Source: Phragmites australis
Lineage: Eukaryota; Streptophyta; Magnoliopsida; Poales; Poaceae
Length of the DNA: 64,000 nt
NCBI RefSeq assembly: GCF_958298935.1
Contig: NC_084930.1
Span: 24,030,001-24,094,000, forward strand
Reading direction: 5' to 3'
A program made the translations under genes and the position numbers. This document shows, one piece after another, positions 54,871 to 64,000 of this stretch; position 1 is the first letter of the stretch; each line of letters opens with the position of its first letter. The notes under the pieces were generated by a model. The model did no database searches, had not been told where the DNA came from, and saw only the letters and a program-made list of their open reading frames with translations.

Positions 54871-57084
54871 TGTAACGAAAATGGCTTCATTAGGCTATGA
54901 TTGTGATTTTGATGATTAATGAAAACATAGTCAATGGGACTAACATGTTTGTCAAGAATATATGTTAGTAGATCTCATGGATGCAATACATGAAGAAGCC
55001 ACCGCAGCCGAGATAAAGTTGGATTGAATTGGAGAAGTCCTAGGAAGATTTGCTTCACCGGATAGTCCAGTGCTTTGGGTGTTTGAACTCATCGGAGTAT
55101 ATTTGTCAAATGGGAGAGAGGCCTGAAAACCTCACCGAAAGGTCCAGTGTTTGAACAGAGCTCTCACCGGAGCAATTCTTCAAGAGAAGGTAATGTGCTG
55201 AAGAATGAAGGTTAAACCTCACCAGATAGTCATGTGACCAGTGGGAATTGCACCGGAGCATTTCTAGAGAAAATAAGAGAAGGCTCAATCCACGAGATGG
55301 TCCGGTGTTGAGAAGGATGAATGCACCGGGGCATTATTAACAGAGAAGGATGTAGTCACTGAAGATCGAAGGTTCAACCCATCGGATGGTCTGGTGTGAA
55401 TGGAATGAACACCGTACAATGAACAGTGCAAAGAAGTAGAACAAAGTTTAAGGCATCAGATGGTCCGATGATGAAGGTTATGTAACATTGGAGCATTATT
55501 TTCAAAGAGGGTTGCATTGGCTCGGTTGATTGAAGTCAGCTCACCGAATAGCCCGGTGATGGAGTGATGCGCACCGAATGCATACATAGAAGCAATTTAC
55601 ACCGAGAAGAAGAAAAGGCTCGGGTGGCTCAGGATAACTCACTGGATAGTCCGATGATAGAGATGAAGTATACACCAAAGTGTCCGATGTTCGCAGAGTC
55701 TTGAGTAGGGTTCCAACGACTAGTTTGTGAGTGTGTAGTCACCAGATGATCCAGTGTTAGTACCATTGTTCTCACCGGATCATCCGGTGTTAACAGCTTT
55801 TCAGAGCCGTTGGGTTAACTGCTAGTGTGAGGGTTTGAGGCTATAAATACCCTTCCACTCATTCATTTAAAGTAGTGGCGTGCTGCTGGAGTCCAGAGAA
55901 GTTCATGTACACCTAAGAAGACATCCAAGCCACCAAAGTGCTTAAAGTGATTATCCAAGGTGATTGAGCATAACATTAGAGAGTGTTTAGTACTTATAGG
56001 CCTAGAGAGAGTGTTACTAGGTGATTGCTGTCTAGAGAGTGGATCAAGGAGTGATGCAACCTTGTACCAAGTGGTACACTGGGATCTTGGAGTCTTGATG
56101 ACTCGCCGGCAAGCTTGTCAACTCTCCGACTTGGTGTGGAGTGGTGATAAGGTGATTGTGCATGGACGCGAAGACCCTTGTCTTGTTGGCTCAAGCTTCG
56201 AAGTGATCACGGCGACAAGGAACCGGAAGAGAGGCTAGTGGTAAGACCTTACCCTGATAGCTTGGTGGCTCATCCGGGTGAAAGCCTTGTCTTTGTGACT
56301 TGGTGGCACAAGAGCTGTGATCGGGTGCCGATCGGGAGCATATCATTTATAGAGCTCCATCGTGGACTAGGGGTGACATTCATGCCATTGATACCACGAG
56401 AAAAAAAATTCCTTGTGCCGAATTTGCTCCCTCTACCTTATTTACGTTTCCGCATTTACATTCTTGCAATTTACCTTCTTAGATAGGTTGCAAGTGCTTT
56501 GATCGGTAGAGTAGACATACTAGATAAACCTAGAGCACATTTAGATAGAAATTAATATAGATTTATCATGTATTATTTTTGGAGTCAAAATAGTTCTAAG
56601 CGTCCTAATTCACCCCCCTTTGTTAGGACGATACCGATCCCTTCATCACGGCGGCAAGGAACCGAAAGAGATGCTAGTGGTGAGACTTTGTCTTGGTGGC
56701 TTGGTGGCTCATTCGGGTGGAGGCTTTGTCTTTGTGACTTGGTGGCTCAAGAGCCGTGACCGAGTGCCGACCGGGAGCATATCCTTTGTGAAGCTCTAAT
56801 GTGGACTAGGAGTGGCTTTTATATCATCGATACTATAGAAAAAAAATTCTTATGCCGAGTTTGCTCTCTCTACCTTATTTACATTTTCGCATTTACATTC
56901 TTGCAATTTACCTTCTTAGATAGGTTACAAGCACTTTAATCAGCAGAGTAGACACACTAGATAAACCTAGAGCATATTTAGATAGAAATTGATATAAGTT
57001 TATCTTGTGTTGTTTTGGGAGCCAAAATAGTTCTAAGGGTCCTAATTCACCCTTTTCCCTCTTAGGACGTTACTGATCCCTTCA
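54871..57084 (+). repeat. Sirevirus-like 3' LTR (relic 2) with internal 439-bp duplication
   Basis: Starts TGTAACGAAAATGGCTTCAT after GAGAGAT. The original end is at CGATCCCTTCA (56645). Palindromes include the perfect CACCGGATCATCCGGTG (55773-55789), plus several decayed copies from 55056 on. TATAAATA is near 55842. The last 439 bp (56207-56645) are duplicated in tandem at 56646-57084. Confidence 0.82.
56207..57084 (+). repeat. 439-bp tandem duplication of the LTR end
   Basis: Two consecutive copies start at TCACGGCG (56207 and 56646) and both end GATCCCTTCA. They differ at many positions, so the duplication is old. It may be a recombination product between adjacent LTR ends rather than simple slippage. 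Confidence 0.85.
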
Positions 57085-58722
57085 ACGAGATGCTTGTCCA
57101 AGGTTTGATGCTTGTAACCCACGGACTAGGTCGGGGTGGGATAGTATGCTAGTGCCACCCACCATAGCCAGCACCGCAGGTGATGCCGAACAGTTGATCT
57201 CCATGGCCTTTCTTATTCTTTTGTCGCTGTCAATTGCCACTGGTGGAGCCGAAAGCACCGTCGTTCCCGGCTAGACCATTGGCCGGCGTGTCGGCAATAC
57301 GGCTAGCGTACATGGTCTAAGAGGTTGTCATGCAGGCCTCTTGTTCCTTGCAGTATTCCTCCAGAAGCAGGAAAGAACATGACTTCATGAAGGAAGGAAG
57401 GGGTTCTTGTGAATTGAGGGAATAGAAGAATTGAATTTAGGGTTCAACCCTCAGAGCATGTTCAGAACTTGATCCATCTCGGTGACCGGTTTACCGATGT
57501 CATGAAAGTTGTCGGTCAGAGTCTTGACGCGGCTACAGTATTGGGTGACCGGTTTGTCGACGTCGCACACAAGTTCCTGAACTCAGCTTTGATCTAGATG
57601 GCATGGGTGATGGCATTATCCCAGAAGATGCCCTCGATCATGCGCCAGACACGGTTCAGCTGCATGATTATATCAAGCAGCTCCTTGGCAGGGCATGTCC
57701 TGAGATTTTGATAGCCCGGGGTGAAACTAAAAATGGGTCCCCATTAAATTGAAATATCAAAAAATTAGTTAATATATAAATTATAAAGATAATATTTGGT
57801 GTATTAAAAAAATAGTCTTCAAGTCACCATGTGAACGAGATCGTCGCCCTCCACATGGTGACTTGCGACCTGGAAATAAGCTCGACACCTCCACATGAAA
57901 TGAAATAACGAATGCGAATGAGACGATCCCGTTTTCTTTCATCGATCATTCAATCAAGAATAGGTTCGTACATGAAAATTTCCTTGCCTTGATAGCGGCA
58001 ATAAACCAGTTGTTCGGGAGATTTAGCATGACGATGTCTTTGGTGGCGTCATTGACTAGCCGCCAACTCCGCTTCCTATCCTCGGAGTCCCGACTCCATC
58101 GCCTCAAGGAGACGAGGAGTTGAGGTCCTTGTGTCCCAGACTCCCAGGCCTACGATGAGATCGCCAGATGCTAGTGCTAATCGTCTAACCTACTATGAAG
58201 AAATGCTTCTTTTGCATCGGCCAAAGACTTGGCCCATGCACATGGGAGGGGGCCTGGGGCGTCCGCTCCGCTTGCCCCCCTCCATGCCGGCCTTGCTCCT
58301 TGAACACAATCATGTAGAGACAAAATGACGATGCTAGCATCATTCAGCATCATTCATGACACCATATTGATCAGCAAGCCTCGGGGAATTGCAATTGTTG
58401 ATGTGATCGTGAAGGCCAAATTTGCCAAACACGATATCGAAGAAGCGGCGCCATTGCATGTAGTTGGAGTCGGCGAGATCTAACATCGAGAACATGCACC
58501 TGGATGTTGACCATCTGGATGAAGAAGGCAGAGACACCTGTGGCCGCAGCTTGACGAGGACGATGGCAGCCATGCAGGAGAAGATCAATGATGCAATCAG
58601 GCGACGAGTTGGGAGAGCAGACAAGGGGGAGTATGAGGAAAGGATTGGGTTAGCTTCCATGGTAGCGGAAGACGTCAGAGGATCGAGGTTGCTGAGAGTT
58701 TCCCGGAGCCTGTCTGATACCA
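57085..58722 (-). mobile_element. Second copia-type relic: degenerate Gag region
   Basis: On the minus strand, reading away from the LTR at 58723-58914, a PBS-like TGTCTGATACCA complement (58711-58722) is followed by a copia Gag start (SDRLRETLSNLDPLTSSATM, LDLADSNYMQWRRFFDIVFG, KFGLHDHINN). Farther on come decayed Gag_2 parts (LNRVWRMIEGIFWDNAITHA, NRSPNTVAASRL, VNRSPRWIKF). It is interrupted at about 57715-57930 by AT-rich foreign sequence. No Pol is present, and the left end abuts the LTR duplication of relic 2 at 57084. Confidence 0.78.
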
Positions 58723-58914
58723 TGAATGCGAGTGAGAGCCAACACAACGAGCATTGCATTGATCTCAGGCTTTTATATATAGTACAATGTACATGCACAA
58801 TGTGCAGCTAACCGATAGCTAAACATAATGATAAACTACTGGGTCAGTCTAACAGACTGGCGACGTGATACGATAGGAACGAGTACACGATCAAGTGCAA
58901 AAATATCGGTAACA
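58723..58914 (-). repeat. Copia 5' LTR (192 bp)
   Basis: On the minus strand it starts TGTTACCGATATTTTTGCAC at 58914 and ends CTCGCATTCA at 58723, immediately followed by an initiator-Met-type PBS (TGGTATCAGACA). Its outer edge sits directly against aconitase coding sequence at 58915, so the insertion hit an exon. Confidence 0.82.
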
Positions 58915-59213
58915 GAGGCGATCACGAAAGGAAATCCCTTGTGGAACGAGCTGAAAGTTCTATCTGCAGGAATTTACAGTTGGGACTCAAAATCAAGCTA
59001 CATCCGCGTGCCCCCTTTCTTCCAAGGCATGACTGTTGCTCCACCTGCGCCTCATAGTATAAAGGATGCCTACAACCTGATGAGCTTTGGCGACAGTGTA
59101 ACGACTTATCATATTTCACCAGCTGGGAACATTCACAAGGATAGCCCAGCTGCCAACTATCTTGTTGAGCATGGCGTGAAGCCCAAGGTTTTTAATTCGT
59201 ATGGCAGCCCCCA
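58915..59213 (+). pseudogene. Aconitate hydratase pseudogene, swivel-domain exon
   Basis: Continues the aconitase relic of 47.5-48.9 kb. It reads [80 protein letters not shown] and [10 protein letters not shown], the start of the C-terminal (swivel) domain. The usual FGDSxTTDHISPAG motif has Asp changed to Tyr (TTYHI). Soon after FNSYGS the reading is replaced by a MITE (59224). The copia LTR at 58914 removes everything before EAITKG. Same strand and order as the N-terminal block, so it is one broken gene. Confidence 0.93.
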
Positions 59214-59223
59214 CGGAACTATG

Positions 59224-59528
59224 ATCTCGTTTGGTAGAGCTTTAGAGCTGATTTCGCACTGAAATCGCTCCTAGCGCTGCCAAACGGGTTGGTCGGGGAA
59301 TGATTCCGCGCGGGAATCACTTCCCGTTTTGTATAGCGAGGTGAGAGCTTAAAAAAACTAACTTCCACCTGATTCCTGACCGATTCTCCTCGATTTTAAT
59401 ACAATATTCTCTCAGGAATCACTTCCACCACTAACATACTAAATGATTTTACAAATATAATCACTTCCACCCTACTTTCACTATAGAATCACTCTCACCA
59501 CAGAATCAGAGCTCTACCAAATGGCCCC
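59224..59528. mobile_element. MITE with TTTGGTAGAGCT inverted ends (hAT-like)
   Basis: The left end CGTTTGGTAGAGCTTTAGAG and right end AATCAGAGCTCTACCAAATG form imperfect terminal inverted repeats around about 300 bp of non-coding DNA. It interrupts the aconitase exon after FNSYGS. A target-site duplication is not clear, so the superfamily is tentative. Confidence 0.7.
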
Positions 59529-61241
59529 TATAACTAGTTAAATACCGTGGCAACAGAAGCCAAAAATTTTACGGGATAACAAGTTCACTAGGTGAAGCTA
59601 ATGCAAAACAACATCTCACAAATCATCGTAACTTGTCCTCACATATTTAGACAAGATAACAAAATTTAAGGAAAAAAAAACCATGATGTCTCCTCTGCTT
59701 AGCCACAACATTTCCACATCTACCAGAAGCAAATGAATTAAAAATATTAAGTCCAATGGAGCAGGTAGCTTCTAATAAGTAATAAGGACATGTTTGTTAG
59801 GGACAGGGACCATTGGCGAAGTCAGGGTCAGAATGATGGTGGTGCATGATATAGTTTATCTGGTGTTTTAAAAAAATATATAGTGAAAATGAGTTAGTTA
59901 CTGCAAATTTTTCGTTTACCGTGATATATGTGCCCTAGGGTAGCATAACGTAGCTTTACCCTTGACTGAGGCAATACAAAAACAGTGTTTTGATGGCCAG
60001 AAGATCTGAAATCTTTGCTACAAAGCTAAATAACATAATCGTACAAAATGGCCAGAACAAATTCAACAGCTAATATATATATGAAAAATCTCAGATTTGA
60101 GATGATTATTATAGAAAAATAGTAATTTGCTCTATTTGCCATTATTACATCACCTAGAATCGTCCGCCAAACCATAATTCATGTTTGTGGTCTCACACCC
60201 AATCTCCCATACAAGAAGAAAATAGCTCAGTGGCGACAGAGCATACCATAATGCCCAAAAGCATCTTGAAATTCAACATGTAAGAAGTGGACAATATCTG
60301 CAAGCTTCAACGACCTATGAATAGGGAAAGAATTTTGCATTATCCATGTTACCCAATAAACAGACAACCAGAAGGTTGTTACCACATGTACAGTTCCTCT
60401 TGTGCAAGTACCTTAGACCAAAGAGACTTTTTTATTTAAATTATGTGCACTCTTCCTTTGGCTCTTCAGTTCTGTCTTATAATCTGAACAGTGTCCCCTG
60501 CTCATTCATGACACTCAATTATAAGTTTGACAAGGATTAGACAGTTGGTCTGGTTGTATAATAACAAGCTACGGAGGTGATACATGGATGGAGATAGAAA
60601 TACCTCTTTCAAATCTAACCTAATCGTCTATCTTCCTCCAATTTACGTTGATTATCTTGTTTAAATTGAGCATCTCACCTGTGTGTGTCAGCTGCTTACA
60701 TTTGTTTTCAAAATTCCAGGCTTTTTCTTTACTTTTTCTTGAGCTTTTGCCGGGAGTGGTAATATGACTCTTCCTTTCAGCCTGCAAGACTGCACTAATA
60801 TTAACACAACTGTGTTCAATTTATAACCACAAGATATACTGAATGAAAAATTAGAAATACAGTTAGTCAATGTCAAGCTGGTATAATTCCATCACATTTC
60901 ACATTCCTAAATTTAGTGATGCTTAGGGGAAATAATTTAACTTATGACAGATCGAAGTTTCACATAACCAATTAAGCCTTGCTATCAAACTAATAGTTAT
61001 CCAATCTAACAGCTAGTATCAGCAGTGCATCAAGAATGCTAGCTTGTTCAGTCTATTCTCACCTAAGAAAACTATGCAGTCTCGAACAAGTGAACCATTG
61101 GCTTTGTTTCACTACAAATCCAGGAATTCCCCAATTAGGACCTTAACTCTATCAAGAACAATTTTCACATGAACGTTATCATCTTTTGTTCTGACTGAAT
61201 CATGAGAAAAGTATTAGTGATTCAAATTGGTGTGCATCGGG
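59529..61241. other. Unassigned AT-rich interval in the aconitase relic
   Basis: No recognisable gene. A minus patch after a TTGCAG (about 60781-60700) reads AERKSHITTPGKSSRKSKEK, unfamiliar. The aconitase exons expected between NSYGS and GVKAVIAK were not found. Confidence 0.4.
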
Positions 61242-61570
61242 TCACTTGATTGTCATTGCAGTCAGTGATGATTGACCAGTTGCCCACTTGATATGACTCC
61301 TTTTCTCTTTCCCCACCTGCATTGCGCCATCAAGGAACTTCCTGCGCTGCTCCTTGGTCGATGCAAACCGTACACTGATTTTACTAATGAAGCAATCAAT
61401 TTATTAAATTCTATGGAGCCTTTGCTTCTGCTACCTGGACACCAGCCGGTGTCATCTGAAACATACTCGTTGTTGTTGCCAACCTCCGTGACTGGGGGCA
61501 GCAGGTCGGTGGAGATGTAAATGAGCATATTGGAGCTGTTCTTTACAGTTGTCGTCCACAGCATCCACAC
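61242..61570 (-). pseudogene. Unidentified coding relic with a frameshift
   Basis: The minus strand reads LLPPVTEVGNNNEYVSDDTG, WCPGSRSKGSIEFNKLIASL, VKSVY. After a one-base frameshift near 61365 it continues FASTKEQRRKFLDGAMQVGK, EKRSHIKWATGQSS, LTAMTIK and a stop at 61242. The charged, uninterrupted character of both halves suggests a former gene. I do not recognise the family. It is antisense to the aconitase relic, so it was probably inserted or lay in an intron. Confidence 0.5.
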
Positions 61571-62677
61571 GGCCGGCCTCTGCAGCTCCCACCCCCAGTA
61601 CTCACGCCTTCATCGTCTCTTTCTCATCCTCGTCCTCTCCGGTGCAACTTTAGTCAGCCACAACCATGGTCCTCGCCCTCAGCGTGCTGCCCGCCGCCGG
61701 CTCCTCTCCCTTTCTTCCTTTCTAGCGCTGGCGCAGTCTCCTCCCCGTGGCGTGGCAGGGTGCAGCGTATGCGGTGGTTCGAAGCAGGGCGGGGAGCGCG
61801 ACGACCCGGCGAGGGGAGGCTGGTGCAGGTGGCGAGCGTGAAGCGTGGCTCAGCGGGGTCCGAGTGGGCCACCTCTCTCTCTAACCGCGTCGTCATCTCC
61901 TCTACGCCTCCCTTCCACTACCCGACCGGAGCGACAGCGGGGACATCACGCTCGGGACAGGAGTCGGTGGCCTGGGGGTGAGGGCAACAGAATCCGATCA
62001 GATGGGGCGCGGAGAAGCCGGGAGTCGGGGGGGCTGTACAAGGCGGGTCGGAGAAGCCGGGGGGCGGGGGGCGGGGGGACTGGCGGCGGCGGTGGGGGCG
62101 CTGTGCTGGGTGGTTGGGGAGGGCCGGTTTTTCTCAGGTTTTTATTAGGAGAGGTTTGCGGGTGTTTTTTCTGGTTTTTTCCTGTTTTTTATTAGGTGGG
62201 TTGGGAAGGAGACATGTATCAATTTCTATTTTATATAGTGAAGAAGTAATGATGCGAGTGGAGAAGTCAGACAAAAACAATTCACATTCCAATCGAAGAG
62301 AAGTTTTATGTCTAGGGGGCTGCCATGGGTATTGTATTTGCACGTGGTTTTAGTTTGAGTATTTCCATCTGTATGCATTTCTATATAACCATTAAAATAG
62401 ACATATCTATGGTCTTTAGCTCTAATTTCTGAACATTTCTAGTACCGCATTTGTATTATTGCTGTAGTTTCTTCGGTAAGTATGGTTTTTTGGCTTTTAT
62501 GTAAGTATGTTAGTTGTACTATCTGTAGAGGTACAAGACTGATAGAAAAGACAGAATTGTATGCGATTGGGACGCAAAAGGCACTATGCTGTTGGTATGA
62601 AGTGTACCATCTAAATTATGCCTCTTATGCTTTTGTCCCTTCTGTCGGCTCATGCAATAATTTAAATTTCATGGCAG
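61571..62677. other. Unassigned interval with a GC-rich block
   Basis: 61571-62150 is GC-rich (G-runs around 62040-62110) with open frames on both strands and no recognised motif. It could be the promoter or first exon of the minus-strand relic at 61242-61570. 62150-62677 is AT-rich. Confidence 0.35.
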
Positions 62678-62925
62678 GGAGTTAAGGCTGTAATTGCCAA
62701 GAGTTTTGAAAGAATTCATCTCAGCAATTTAGTCGGGATGGAAATAATTCCTTTGTGCTTCAAGTCTGGAGAGGATATTGAGTCACTTGGTTTGACTCGG
62801 CATGACCGCATGAGCAGTAAAGTACACTACTCATCTTCCAAATAGTGTGCGTGAAATGCGACCTGGCCAGGATATATGTTACTGCACGCACTGAAAAGTC
62901 ATTCACAAGTACACTTACACATAGC
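62678..62925 (+). pseudogene. Aconitate hydratase pseudogene, C-terminal exon
   Basis: After GGCAG at 62677 the plus strand reads [44 protein letters not shown]. After frameshifts it continues [16 protein letters not shown] and TARTEKSFTSTL. This is the aconitase C-terminal swivel segment, normally about 60 residues downstream of the exon at 58915. It is the third and last surviving block of the broken gene; the final exon (usually with NHGGILPYV) was not found. Confidence 0.92.
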
Positions 62926-63010
62926 TGAACCAAACATAACTCGGTTAGATTAAATCTTGTGATACAACTTATCTATCCGAATTCAAGTCCTAGACTTGGT
63001 ATGGACACTC

Positions 63011-63410
63011 ATATATATATATATATATATATATAGGAAAACTAGTATGTACTCCTGGGTGTATGTACTCCCACCTCTCATATACCACTTTTACACATGA
63101 GTTATACTTCTTTATCACTTTAAATATACTTCATTAGTAATTATAAGATACTACAATACAAATTCCACGAAAATTTTTATGAAATTCCATGATTTTTATC
63201 TTAATTTGCGTATATACTTCTTTTATGTATAAAAAAGAGTATATAACAAAAATGAAAAGCTAACATTGAATTTTTTTTCATACAACTCATATTGGAGTAT
63301 CTTAGAATTAGTATTAGAGTATACTAAAAATGATAAAAGAGTATAAAGTGTTTGTTTAGGTGGTATATTGCATGTAGGAGTACATACTCCTAGGAGTATA
63401 GAATAGGTGT

Positions 63411-63445
<35 letters not shown>
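63011..63445. mobile_element. Micron-like MITE flanked by (TA)n
   Basis: A 377-bp AT-rich segment (63036-63412) has imperfect inverted ends (GGAAAACTAGTATGTACTCC and the complement of CTAGGAGTATAGAATAGGTG plus TCC). It sits inside TA microsatellite runs on both sides (63011-63035 and 63413-63445). Insertion into (TA)n tracts is the known habit of Micron MITEs of rice; family identity is inferred from this habit alone. Confidence 0.65.
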
Positions 63446-63447
<2 letters not shown>

Positions 63448-63843
63448 TTAATGTCTTGATAAGGTTAGAAATCGTACTTTCATCATGTAAAACATATGAA
63501 ACTCTTATGATAACTTTAAAGATTACATGCTTAAGAGGACTTGCATATCCTGGTACATGCAAATAATTCTGGGCATATGGCTTTGACACATGTACTTGGA
63601 GCAATGAGAAAAAGTTCAGGTGTGGGGACTCCCCACTACTGTTTCCAAAAACAAAGAAAAAAAATAGAACAGTCGGGCTTATAGTTAATACTGCTGTATG
63701 ATATAGTACCCAAGAACCACCAACGTGAGAAGTTGTATGATATATTTTCTGGAGTTGATCATGTTCTCAAACACTTCAAAATCATTTACTTTATTTGTAA
63801 TATATATATTCTTCTAAAGAAGGGTTATATTTTTTAAATAAAT

Positions 63844-64000
63844 ACTCACTCTGATTACAAATGTAGGTCGTTTTAGCCTCCTCAATTATTCTCTAAATAT
63901 AAGTTATTCTCGAACTTCTATGCACTTTTTTTCTCTTTTGTTTCCTTTTTGCTCTTGTTTAGTAAATGCTACCATTCTCACAAATGAATGAGTTATCTTT
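63844..64000. mobile_element. Degraded Stowaway-like MITE, runs to window end
   Basis: ACTCACTCTGATTACAAATG, then TAGGTCGTTTTAG, resembles the left end and body of a Stowaway family (CTCCCTC...). The right end is not seen within the window. Confidence 0.45.

Larger units (their letters stand above)
52506..57084 (+). mobile_element. Sirevirus-like Ty1/copia relic 2, without pol
   Basis: Layout: Gag (52515-53588, 5' truncated), non-coding spacer (53589-54870) with polypurine-like copies (AAAGGGGGAGAAAT at about 54523, AAAAGCGGAGAAG at about 54626, AAAAGGGGGCTAAG at about 54727), then the 3' LTR from 54871. The 5' LTR and the start of Gag are missing at the CACTA junction near 52505. Pol is absent, exactly as in relic 1, so the loss predates these copies or defines a non-autonomous family. 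Confidence 0.8.

Overview
This is nuclear DNA from a grass (Poaceae). The signs are GC-rich coding exons beside AT-rich intergenic DNA, Stowaway MITEs, CACTA elements with grass-type subterminal repeats, Sirevirus-like copia relics with CACCGGAT/ATCCGGTG palindromes, and multi-kilobase solo LTRs that begin TGTAACACCC or end GGGTGTGACA. I cannot name the species. The window is gene-poor and repeat-dense, and nested insertions explain most of it.

Two genes look intact. One is a secreted or vacuolar nepenthesin-type (A1B) aspartyl protease on + (27085-30758, two exons, 462 aa deduced). The other is a single-CRM-domain, organelle-targeted RNA-binding protein on - (45366-44012, four exons, 336 aa deduced). 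Both models close in frame across every splice junction.

Several host genes survive only as relics. A SABATH carboxyl methyltransferase lies on - (12960-11463). An aspartyl protease fragment lies on - (9315-9065) and an NLR leucine-rich-repeat tail on - (15935-15505). An aconitase gene on + is scattered over about 15 kb (47538-48873, 58915-59213, 62678-62925), with its middle exons missing and retrotransposons in between.

Layout by region. 0.46-8.4 kb: a pol-less LTR element on -, with 108-bp internal tandem repeats; its right LTR carries a 3.2-kb solo LTR. 8.4-15.9 kb: gene relics and a copia relic. 16.1-25.7 kb: a CACTA mosaic with a TNPD-like transposase, a second ORF with a Ulp1-like protease domain, and an unidentified cargo coding sequence. 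26-31 kb: the aspartyl protease. 32.2-35.1 kb: another solo LTR. 35.5-36.9 kb: a 1.3-kb long inverted repeat. 37.2-41.9 kb: Sirevirus-like relic 1. 41.9-43.5 kb: a possible small LTR element with GC-rich cargo. 44.0-45.4 kb: the CRM gene. 45.8-47.5 kb: a truncated LTR element between 0.26-kb direct repeats. 47.5-62.9 kb: broken aconitase, interrupted by copia and CACTA pieces and Sirevirus-like relic 2. 63.0-63.4 kb: a Micron-like MITE set in (TA)n.

There is no operon-like organisation. The genes do not visibly work together, and the functional story is of two housekeeping or secretory genes surviving among decaying insertions. I found no tRNA, rRNA or CRISPR. All assignments come from reading the sequence and recalling families; no database search was run.
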